A DNA stretch of 32,624 nucleotides from Anaerolineae bacterium (GTDB taxonomy: Bacteria > Chloroflexota > Anaerolineae > B4-G1 > SLSP01). The notes beneath the pieces are model-generated. The model was given only the letters and a program-made list of their open reading frames with translations. It was not told where the DNA came from and made no database searches. The DNA lies in the NCBI GenBank assembly GCA_025454475.1, contig JALOOJ010000028.1, positions 1 through 32,624 of the forward strand, in the 5' to 3' direction. Below are positions 25,184-32,624 of this stretch, in pieces; within the stretch, counting starts at the first letter, position 1, and every line of letters starts with the position of its first letter. The position numbers and the translations under genes are program-made.

Positions 25184-26608
25184 CTAGCTCAGACCTGCAA
25201 GGCGCATTCCGGCGCCGAGTACCGGCTCCACGAGGGCTTGATCTGTAACCTCGCAGTAGACTCGCATGATGGGCTCAGTACCGGAAAACCGGATGAGTAG
25301 CCAGCCCTTGTCGCCCAAGATGAACTTTCGTCCATCGATGGTGACGATGTCCGTCACCGCAACCCCAGCCACGTGGGTGGGATGTGCGGTGTCGATCAGG
25401 GCACGTGTCTCCGGGCGCTTTTCAGCGGGGAAGCGCACATCAATGCGATCGTAGTAGTAGGACTGCCCCAGGATCCCGAAGAGATGCTCCACGAGCTGTG
25501 CTGGGGTTTTCCCGGTCCGCAGCATCAGGTCGAGGAAGTACAAGTTGCCCAGGATGCCATCGCGCTCCGGCACGTTGCCACGGAAGGCATAGCCCCCGCT
25601 TTCCTCGCCGCCAATCAGGGCATCGACCTCGACTACCTTCGGCGCAACGTACTTGAACCCGACCCCAGTCTCGTAGAGACCTACGCCGTACATCTCGGCC
25701 AGCCGGTCGAGCATCGAGGATGCACTGATGGTCTTCACGATGGGGCCTCGCACGCCGCGCACCTCCAGGAGGTAATAGGCGAGCAGACTGAATGCGCGGA
25801 GCTGGTCAATGTACTGGCCATTCTCGTCACCGATGCCCATTCTGTCCGCATCGCCGTCAGTGATTAACAAGACGTCGGCGCCCAGTTCCACGGTACGCGA
25901 CAGAGCTGGGGTGATGTTCGGCTCGATCGGCTCGGGGCGTCCCATCTCGGGAAAGAGCGGGTTGTGGCCGGCGTGCGTCTCCCAGATGGTGTTGTTTCCT
26001 CCGCCCAACAGGCGCGGGAACCACCCTGCGGCATTGCCCCACATCGGCTCGACCAGGATCTTGAGCCCGGCGTTCCGAAGCCTCTGCACGTCGACCAGCG
26101 TCTCGATGTGGGCAATATAGGCGGGATTGGGGTCCCAGCGCTTGACCAACCCTATCTGCTCGGCCTGCTCAATCGCCATACGCCGCGTTCCCGTCACCGA
26201 ACCAGGGATGGCGCTTTCTATCTCCTCCAGCCCATCGGGCGAGATCGCTGCGCCCATGGAGTCGCGCACCTTGAACCCGTTGTCGGTGGGCGGGTTGTGG
26301 CTCGCGGTTATGTTGATCGCCCCGCCGGCCTCACGCTCGACAACGCTGTAGCTCACCACTGGAGTCGGCGAGTTCGTGGCGGTCAGCCATACGCGGATGC
26401 CGTTCCCGGCCAGGATCTCGGCAGCCGCCTCAGCGAAGTGGCCCGAGCTGAATCGCTGATCGTAGCCGATCACGATGCCCTTGCTCGCAAGACCGTGGCC
26501 CTTGAGGTACTCCGCGTAGCCCTGCGTGACCCTACGCACGTTATCGAACGTGTAGTCTTCCGCGATCCTTGCTCGCCAGCCATCCGTTCCGAACTTGATG
26601 TCTCCCAT
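25184..26608 (-). CDS. Phosphoglucomutase/phosphomannomutase family protein
   Basis: The 474-aa alpha-D-phosphohexomutase has all four active-site loops: catalytic phosphoserine S103 in TASHNPP, the Mg2+ loop DGDADRMG near residue 255, the sugar-binding loop GGEESGG near 325, and the phosphate-binding RFSGTEPIMRVY near the C-terminus. The N-terminus IKFGTDGWRA is typical. It interconverts hexose 6-phosphate and hexose 1-phosphate. In this operon, mannose 6-phosphate to mannose 1-phosphate for GDP-mannose synthesis is the likely reaction, but glucose cannot be excluded. GGAGG at 4 bases marks the start. It is third in the rmd-gmd operon, 22 bases after gmd. Confidence 0.92.
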   Translation of the reverse strand: MGDIKFGTDGWRARIAEDYTFDNVRRVTQGYAEYLKGHGLASKGIVIGYDQRFSSGHFAEAAAEILAGNGIRVWLTATNSPTPVVSYSVVEREAGGAINITASHNPPTDNGFKVRDSMGAAISPDGLEEIESAIPGSVTGTRRMAIEQAEQIGLVKRWDPNPAYIAHIETLVDVQRLRNAGLKILVEPMWGNAAGWFPRLLGGGNNTIWETHAGHNPLFPEMGRPEPIEPNITPALSRTVELGADVLLITDGDADRMGIGDENGQYIDQLRAFSLLAYYLLEVRGVRGPIVKTISASSMLDRLAEMYGVGLYETGVGFKYVAPKVVEVDALIGGEESGGYAFRGNVPERDGILGNLYFLDLMLRTGKTPAQLVEHLFGILGQSYYYDRIDVRFPAEKRPETRALIDTAHPTHVAGVAVTDIVTIDGRKFILGDKGWLLIRFSGTEPIMRVYCEVTDQALVEPVLGAGMRLAGLS

Positions 26609-26630
26609 GGATCCTCCCTCACCTCGTATC

Positions 26631-27638
<1,008 letters not shown>

Positions 27639-28616
27639 TCAGGCGCTCTGAGGCGCCGAACCCGTGACTCCGTGGCGATCCCGCCACTCGCGAAGCACAT
27701 CCTCGACCGTCTGTTCTATGGGTATCCGGGGCAGCCATCCCGTGTCAAGATGGAGTCTGGCCGAACTACCGTATATGATCGGGATGTCCGCCGGGCGGTA
27801 CCGCTTGGCGTCGATACGCACCTCGATCTCGGTGTCGGTACAGGCGATCAACTGATCAAGTAGCGACTGGATTGTGACGCCGCGGCCCGAAGCGACATTG
27901 TAGACCTCGCCGGCAATGCCGTGGAGGAGCGCGAGGCGGTACGCCTCGACGACATCGCGGACATCGGTGAAATCGCGTGCAGGCGCGAGGTTGCCTACAT
28001 CGATCACAGGAGCGTGCTTGCCCGCCTCGATCTCTGCGACTTGGCTCGCGAAAGCCGGGAGCACGAAGCGGGTCGACTGGCCTGGCCCGATGTGGTTGAA
28101 CGGGCGGACTCGCACGATGGGCAGCCTGTGAGAGATGAAGTACTGGTACCCCATCACGTCCTGCGTCACCTTACTGACGCTATAGGGGTTCTCAGGCCGC
28201 AAAGGATGGTCTTCCGTCAGCGGCAACGCGGAAGCCGCCGCTCGGCCGTACTCCTCACCCGATCCGATCACCAGGATCCTGGGGTGCTGCTCAGTGCTCA
28301 CACAGGACTCCAGCAGGTTGAGCTGGCCCAGCACATTGTTGCGCAGGGTGCCCCAGGGGTCACGGTACGCCGTAGGAACGTGGGATTGCGCGGCCAGGTG
28401 CACGATGAGATCGGGCCGCTCCGCGTCGAGCAACGCTCTTGTCGAATCGGCATCAGTCAGATCGAGCGCCAGCAGCCGGTCGCGGCTATCGCCTGCTGGG
28501 GTAGGGGGCGGCTCGGGAAAAGTCGTGCCGACTATCTCCCAATCGGTCTCTGCCAGTAGGTGATGCCGCAGGTGCGTGCCTACGAACCCACTTGCTCCGG
28601 TGATCAGTACACGCAT
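27639..28616 (-). CDS. rmd: GDP-4-keto-6-deoxy-D-mannose reductase (GDP-D-rhamnose forming)
   Basis: This is a 325-aa extended SDR. Cofactor loop GASGFVG is at 7-13, followed by LAAQSHVPTAYRDPWGT, GSGEEYG and the catalytic Tyr/Lys in PYSVSKVTQDVMGYQY. RVRPFNHIGPGQ is a phrase typical of Rmd. It would reduce the Gmd product to GDP-D-rhamnose. A GDP-L-fucose synthase would be an alternative, but that family's hallmark residues were not seen. The longest frame starts at 28691; ATG 28616 has GGGAG at 4 bases and begins at the Rossmann strand. It is first in the operon, behind a perfect TATAAT box. Confidence 0.88.
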   Translation of the reverse strand: MRVLITGASGFVGTHLRHHLLAETDWEIVGTTFPEPPPTPAGDSRDRLLALDLTDADSTRALLDAERPDLIVHLAAQSHVPTAYRDPWGTLRNNVLGQLNLLESCVSTEQHPRILVIGSGEEYGRAAASALPLTEDHPLRPENPYSVSKVTQDVMGYQYFISHRLPIVRVRPFNHIGPGQSTRFVLPAFASQVAEIEAGKHAPVIDVGNLAPARDFTDVRDVVEAYRLALLHGIAGEVYNVASGRGVTIQSLLDQLIACTDTEIEVRIDAKRYRPADIPIIYGSSARLHLDTGWLPRIPIEQTVEDVLREWRDRHGVTGSAPQSA

Positions 28617-28696
28617 AGCGCTCCCTTGCCTGGCGATGTGCGTAATGCGACCCGGGGAGCGGCGCACCCGCCAAGGCGCGTCGCCACTCAACAGTC

Positions 28697-28724
28697 ATTA
28701 TACCCGCCTCCCGAAGCAGGCCAA
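28697..28724 (-). promoter_or_regulatory. Sigma-70 promoter of the rmd-gmd-phosphomutase operon
   Basis: On the minus strand TTGGCC (28724-28719) is followed by a 16-base spacer and a perfect TATAAT (28702-28697). The predicted start near 28690 gives a leader of about 74 bases before ATG 28616. Confidence 0.65.
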
Positions 28725-28741
28725 TGCTGCGTGAGCGCGCC

Positions 28742-29248
28742 TTAACGCCATCGCAGCAGCGTCGCCCCGCCCTCATTCGTGAGCACCCGCGCTACCCCAG
28801 CATCAGGCTCAAGAATGAGGACATCGCCAAGCTCAATGTAGGCGACGGCCGCGCCGTCGGGGCTCCACGCCCACTCCGGCGCATCGAGCCCGCCGTGTGA
28901 CTGCTGCGGGTGGATCATCGTTTGATTGGAGCCGTCGCGATCCACGACCTGGAGCGCGTAAGCGCTGGTCGCGCTCTGGTACGGAACGATGGCCCGCCCG
29001 TAAAGCAGCTGCTCACCGTCAGGCGAGAACCTTGGGGTGGCCCACATACCAACCTCGGTCGCGAGTGTTGCACTGATTGCGCCGTCGCTCGACACTGTGG
29101 CTAGATGGAACACAGGGCTCTCTTCATCGGACTGAGTACCGCCATCGACGGCATGGACAACCGTGGCTATGAGCTCACCGTCGGGCGACCATGAAACGAT
29201 CGGGTTCCAGGCCCAACTGCTGTAGGTGCAGAACCTGGCGTCGTGCCG
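28742..29248 (-). pseudogene. 3' part of frameshifted TolB-like/G5 lipoprotein gene
   Basis: This frame encodes the continuation of the beta-propeller of the gene at 29175-30203, but in another reading frame. Read without a start codon from about 29243 it gives ARFCTYSSWAWNPIVSWSPD, then GELIATVVHAVDGG, then WATPRFSPDGEQLLYG, WSPDGAAVAYI and a stop at 28742. The 'W-S-P-D-G' blade motifs continue those of the upstream frame, so the two halves belong together. The first ATG in this frame is at 29113, inside a blade and without a good SD, so independent translation is unlikely. It may be a true pseudogene or a sequencing/assembly error. Confidence 0.75.
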
Positions 29249-30203
29249 TCAGCGTGCTCCTGTCGGTTACTGTGGCGACCCACAGATCGTTCAGGCCGCG
29301 CCATCCCGGCGCCGGATCGGCGACCTCTGCGGTTGTCCACGCTATCGAGCGTCCAGCCGGCTGTCGCACTGGCAGCCAATCCGCCCATAGGACATCTCTA
29401 ACGTTTAGAGGTACCGGGTTGGGTGAGGCCTCGGTCGTGCGCACGAGCCATAGTTCGTTGATGTGTTCGCTCTCTGTTACGGTCCGGCTGAACAGCAGAA
29501 CCTGAGCGTCGGGCGACAGGCTGAAGACGCGGCCGTCAAGGTCACCCAGAGCCGTCGTGCGGCGCCGCTGGAAGGAGCTCTCCCGGATCACCCAGGCATC
29601 CTGGTTGGCCAGGTAGGCAAGTGTCCCCGTGATGACCACGTTCTCCGGTTGGGGCCGTGCACCGATCAGACGTATCTCCGGCTGGGGCGACTGGACCAGA
29701 ACCTCGCGGGCGAGTACGCGTTCACGTTCGACATGGTCTTCGATCGTCACGCGATAGTAGCGCTCTAGTAGACCCGCCTGGCCCACTTGGAGCAGTCTGT
29801 TTTCGCCTTCGGGGACTGCTGCGTCACGCACGACCTGGCGCCCGAAGGGTACGGTCTGCGTCAACACGTGAGTCTGGACCTCAACGCGCGTAACCCGGAC
29901 CGTCATCATGTCGGCAAGGGCGGCGACCTCGGGCGGCTGGACGCGATCCAACTCGCCAAGCTCGATGCCTGCTTCCGTGAGGAGTCCCTGTACGGTGGAA
30001 GCGGTCTCCGTCTCAATGACCTGCTGGACGCCGTCCGCCACCAGTGTGATCCGGTAGTGCGGACTAGGCAGCGCGGGCGGCGCGGCGCATGCTGAGGCCA
30101 TCGCGAATGCAGCGGCCAGACCGATCACGAGCGCCACTGTCCGTCTGGGTGCTGTGCGCCAGAGGGAAGGGGAGCTGTGGCCTAGGGATGGGTTTCTGAC
30201 CAC
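29175..30203 (-). CDS. G5-domain lipoprotein with TolB-like propeller, 5' part of a frameshifted gene
   Basis: This frame encodes about 342 aa. A hydrophobic signal segment ends in a lipobox-like ASAC (Cys at residue 39 from GTG 30203). A ubiquitin-like DUF348 domain (YRITLVADGVQQVIETETAS, TVQGLLTEAGIEL) is followed by a G5 domain (QTHVLTQTVPFGRQVVRD, VERERVLAREVL), then the first blades of a TolB/WD40-like propeller (RVFSLSPDAQVLLFSR). It should be a surface lipoprotein; G5 domains are linked with cell-wall glycan binding. The frame ends in a non-homologous EPDRFMVARR tail after a +1 shift around 29228-29246. The start is uncertain: GTG 30245 and GTG 30203 both overlap the upstream gene and neither has a good SD. 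Confidence 0.75.
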   Translation of the reverse strand: MVRNPSLGHSSPSLWRTAPRRTVALVIGLAAAFAMASACAAPPALPSPHYRITLVADGVQQVIETETASTVQGLLTEAGIELGELDRVQPPEVAALADMMTVRVTRVEVQTHVLTQTVPFGRQVVRDAAVPEGENRLLQVGQAGLLERYYRVTIEDHVERERVLAREVLVQSPQPEIRLIGARPQPENVVITGTLAYLANQDAWVIRESSFQRRRTTALGDLDGRVFSLSPDAQVLLFSRTVTESEHINELWLVRTTEASPNPVPLNVRDVLWADWLPVRQPAGRSIAWTTAEVADPAPGWRGLNDLWVATVTDRSTLTARRQVLHLQQLGLEPDRFMVARR

Positions 30204-31678
30204 GAAATGCGCGTTGCTCCCCGCAACAGCTCGTCTACTGCCCACAGCGCCGGCGGATCCATGATGCCCAGCACTGTCGGCTCGCCTTCGCCGTTCACGT
30301 GGACAAAGGCGCTCCCGCTTTGGCTCCAGATCAGGCCGCCCTGGTCCGCGAGGTCATTCGGCATTAAGGCAACAACGGCAGCCGCCGTGTCGCCTGGAGC
30401 CGCTTCACGGTCTACAGCGTACACACCGCCATACATTCCGGGACTGGCTGCCTGTAGCACGGCCAAGTTGGCAGGCGGAAGCAGGTAAGGGCTGTCAGCG
30501 AGAGGCGATCGTGGGTGGAGTGCGAAGTTCGGAGTACCGCACGAAACGACCTCTGGCTGGACGGCTTGCGCACCGTCTCCGGCTGTTGTCTCTGGGATCC
30601 TGCCATAGCACCCCTGGCCTGGCGTATCCCAGGTGACCCACAGTTCAGCGCCACCCCCCTCCACGTTCGCCCAAGTCGTACCGATGGCGCACGGGGTCGG
30701 GCAAAGTGGGGACGGGGCCAGCAATAGACCGGTGGCCTCCGCCGACAGAACGATGAGTGAGGGCATACCACCGACAACCATGTCGAGCACAAGAGCCTGC
30801 CCGTCAGGAGACCAACCGCGGAGCCGGGCGCCTTCCTGGTCGCTGTGGGCCAACAGACGGGGCTCAACCCGTGCGTCGAGGTCGACGCGCCACAGCCCGT
30901 TCGCATCCAGAACTGCAAGCCGAGAACCGTCGGGCGACAGTAGAAAGCCCTGGCACGGACGCTCGGGAGTGCCCATACACGAGCCAATGAGCTGCTGCAA
31001 CTGCCGGGGATCGCCCACCGATATCGCCAGCAGCGCACCACTGCCGTCGCTGTCGATCGCGGGACCGGGGTTCGCCTGGACACCCCAGCTCAGATAGATG
31101 ACTTTTTCGCCATCGGGCACGATGTCGAACCAGGCCACTCCGTGCCCGATAACGGCGCCCGAGGTGGGAAGGTAGATGTGCGTGAACGAGGGACGGTCAA
31201 AAGCATAGAGCTCCCCCGCATCCGTAACATAGGCGATCCGGCGTTGATCAAGGCTGACGCGATAGTCGATGATCGTTCGGCCGCGGGCCTGCACTGAGAC
31301 CGGGAGCTCCATCGGGACGTTACCTTCGGCTGGGCATACTCCTAGAACGCCCTCACGCAGGAAGTACAGATCAGCAGGCAGGGGAGGACACGTATCCGCG
31401 ATCGTCGCATAGGGTGGCAGGACCAACTCAGGGGGGAGCGTCGGCGTCGGCGTTGGGGTGGGTGTGCTTGTTGGGAGGGGCGTCGCGGTCGACGTCGGCG
31501 TGAGCGTCGCGGTGGGAAGGATCGGTGTACGAGTCGCTGTAGGCGTCGGTATTGGCTCCAGCGTCTGACAACCCGCTAGCCCTGTGACGCTCACGAGTAG
31601 CAGCGACGCGACCCACCATATGCCAGCGACGATGCGCGATCTCTCCTGTCGTGAGCTGGCGGGATGTCCGGCCCTCAT
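30182..31678 (-). CDS. PT-rich TolB-like beta-propeller lipoprotein
   Basis: The 498-aa protein has a type II signal peptide (IVAGIWWVASLLLVSVTG) with lipobox LAGC (Cys37). A Thr/Pro stalk of about 42 residues is followed by a propeller with repeated 'SPDG' blade motifs (FLLSPDGSRLAVLDANGLW, RGWSPDGQALVLDMV, DIVPDGEKVIYLSW). It should be anchored to the outer face of the membrane. The longest frame begins at 31951, but GGAGG 6 bases before ATG 31678 and an ATGA overlap with the CCA-adding-enzyme gene fix the start. Its 3' end overlaps the downstream G5 lipoprotein gene, which shares the same kind of propeller; the two look like diverged paralogues. Confidence 0.85.
   Translation of the reverse strand: MRAGHPASSRQERSRIVAGIWWVASLLLVSVTGLAGCQTLEPIPTPTATRTPILPTATLTPTSTATPLPTSTPTPTPTPTLPPELVLPPYATIADTCPPLPADLYFLREGVLGVCPAEGNVPMELPVSVQARGRTIIDYRVSLDQRRIAYVTDAGELYAFDRPSFTHIYLPTSGAVIGHGVAWFDIVPDGEKVIYLSWGVQANPGPAIDSDGSGALLAISVGDPRQLQQLIGSCMGTPERPCQGFLLSPDGSRLAVLDANGLWRVDLDARVEPRLLAHSDQEGARLRGWSPDGQALVLDMVVGGMPSLIVLSAEATGLLLAPSPLCPTPCAIGTTWANVEGGGAELWVTWDTPGQGCYGRIPETTAGDGAQAVQPEVVSCGTPNFALHPRSPLADSPYLLPPANLAVLQAASPGMYGGVYAVDREAAPGDTAAAVVALMPNDLADQGGLIWSQSGSAFVHVNGEGEPTVLGIMDPPALWAVDELLRGATRISWSETHP
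31430..31555 (-). repeat. Thr/Pro-rich stalk repeat in lipoprotein
   Basis: Degenerate short units encode T-P-T-P type residues between lipidated Cys37 and the propeller. This is the same type of linker as at 11846-12022 in the TadE/CARDB gene, but the proteins are otherwise unrelated. Confidence 0.7.
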
Positions 31679-32624
31679 GCTGGGCCTCCGGGAGCCAGCA
31701 AGGAAAGGCAGTCGCCCCCTTGGACTGCCCGCAGCACAAGGGCGCGGGCCTGCGCCACCGTACTCACCGCACCCACGGCCTGGGCTTCGCGCAGGAGCGC
31801 CGCGGCTGTGCCGACAGGGCGACCCGGCGCGACGCCCAAAGCCATCAGGTCGTGCCCCGACAGCAAGGGTGCTGGATCGATCCACGACCCGCGCTGTGTG
31901 AAGTAGGCTTGGACCATGGTTCGTGCGGTAGCCACGTAGGCCGGACTGCACTCTGGTGACGGGTAGATGTGCCGTGTTTCGGATATGGCCAGGGCGAGGA
32001 GCGCCCCAGCGACCCCGGCTGCGCGCGCATCGCGGTAGTACCTGTAGATCGTTCGACGGGCTTCTGGGTCGGATCCGTAATCGGTCTCGGTGAGGGTTCC
32101 GACTGAGGCGACATTCTCGAACGCCCCGCGGGAGGCCAAGACGAGCCCGACGAACTCGATTGCGGCTCTGCTGAAGCGCAGCGCCGACAGCCGATTGCGC
32201 GCCGCAAGCGTTCCGGTACCTTGGTCTGGCGAGAGTGTTAGCGGAGCGAACAGCGCCGCCCAGCGAACCAGCGTGGCCCGGGCAGTCTCAGCGCCCATCT
32301 GTTCAGACAGGTAGGCCTTGAGGCCTGTGAGCGAGGGAGGGCTGGTGTCGGCTAATGCTCGCGCGAAGGCAGCTCTGGCCGGTACCTCAAGCGGCCACCG
32401 CTCCACAGACTCGAGTTGCCGGATCAGGGCAGCGACGACTCTGATTCGGCCGGCCGCTTCGGCCAACCGGTCGGAGCGCGGCTCCGCAACTTGGCTCGCA
32501 GCCTGCTCGAGCTCAGGTAGCGTGTGGTCAACGAGTCCAAGCTCAACAAGCAACGCCAGGGCAGTCGCCGCGGCAGGCAGCGCCACTAGCGCCACCAGCT
32601 CTGCACGTACACGCTCGGGCGCGG
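31675..32624 (-). CDS. CCA tRNA nucleotidyltransferase family protein, C-terminal part (partial)
   Basis: The gene runs off the right edge, so the N-terminal head and catalytic palm (GxDxD) are outside the window. The 316 visible residues begin ERVRAELVALVALPAAATAL, then LLVELGLVDHTLPELE, the neck region that follows the nucleotidyltransferase core in poly(A) polymerase/CCA-adding enzymes. After a long helical body comes LLSGHDLMALGVAPGRPVGT, the conserved tail phrase 'G-x-D-L-[MI]-x-x-G-[VL]-x-P-G' of this family. The enzyme would add or repair the 3' CCA of tRNA, though A-adding or related activity is possible. The stop overlaps the lipoprotein start by ATGA. Confidence 0.8.
   Translation of the reverse strand, partial: APERVRAELVALVALPAAATALALLVELGLVDHTLPELEQAASQVAEPRSDRLAEAAGRIRVVAALIRQLESVERWPLEVPARAAFARALADTSPPSLTGLKAYLSEQMGAETARATLVRWAALFAPLTLSPDQGTGTLAARNRLSALRFSRAAIEFVGLVLASRGAFENVASVGTLTETDYGSDPEARRTIYRYYRDARAAGVAGALLALAISETRHIYPSPECSPAYVATARTMVQAYFTQRGSWIDPAPLLSGHDLMALGVAPGRPVGTAAALLREAQAVGAVSTVAQARALVLRAVQGGDCLSLLAPGGPA

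Noticed and set aside
29228-29246. Programmed ribosomal frameshift in the G5 lipoprotein gene
   Set aside because: There is no slippery heptamer, internal SD or stable downstream structure at the crossover; mutation or sequencing error is simpler.

Overview
The window looks like a piece of a GC-rich bacterial chromosome, most likely from the phylum Chloroflexota. This is inferred from gene content and has not been checked by phylogeny. The clues are TadE/TadG-like proteins next to an ECF sigma factor and a DUF5667-like membrane protein, secreted beta-propeller and PT-rich lipoproteins, G5-domain lipoproteins, and two unrelated exported proteins that both end in an F-L-P-(L/F)-V type tail. Genes are densely packed, often with ATGA stop/start overlaps. 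I see no tRNA, rRNA, insertion sequence, phage gene or CRISPR array.

Layout, left to right. (1) The 3' end of a gene, possibly of the radical SAM/HhH family, converges on enolase across a strong GC hairpin. (2) A plus-strand cluster at 1737-6824 starts from a near-consensus promoter. It encodes a TerY-like vWA protein, a PP2C-type phosphatase, a 15-repeat leucine-rich-repeat (LRR) protein and an atypical Ser/Thr-type kinase with a zinc ribbon. This matches the TerY-P phosphorylation triad (vWA + PP2C + kinase) known from comparative genomics of tellurite/stress and defence islands, with an LRR protein inserted as a probable recognition or scaffold subunit. It is the most interesting system in the window. 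(3) A seven-gene minus-strand operon at 13874-6892 runs ECF sigma, DUF5667-like membrane protein, TadE/CARDB surface protein, exported beta-propeller, single-TM protein, TadE and TadG. It has no Flp pilin and no secretion ATPase. (4) A plus-strand pair encodes an MFS transporter of the MFSD4/FucP-like type and a phosphotriesterase-family metallohydrolase, with overlapping ends.

(5) A minus-strand pair encodes an 8-oxoguanine-deaminase-type amidohydrolase followed by a large soluble GAF/PAS histidine kinase. (6) A secreted N-acetylmuramoyl-L-alanine amidase of 1128 aa has a golvesin-like domain inserted within its catalytic domain. It converges on an HhH-GPD-like DNA glycosylase. (7) A minus-strand operon rmd-gmd-phosphohexomutase, with a perfect TATAAT promoter box, points to GDP-D-rhamnose synthesis for surface glycans. 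(8) At the right edge, a CCA-adding-enzyme gene (cut by the window end) is coupled to a PT-rich TolB-like lipoprotein and then to a G5-domain lipoprotein whose reading frame is broken near position 29240.

Many start codons were moved inward from the longest open frame because a clear Shine-Dalgarno (SD) sequence or an ATGA overlap marks a better start. The reasons are given entry by entry. All family assignments come from reading motifs by eye; no database search was run.
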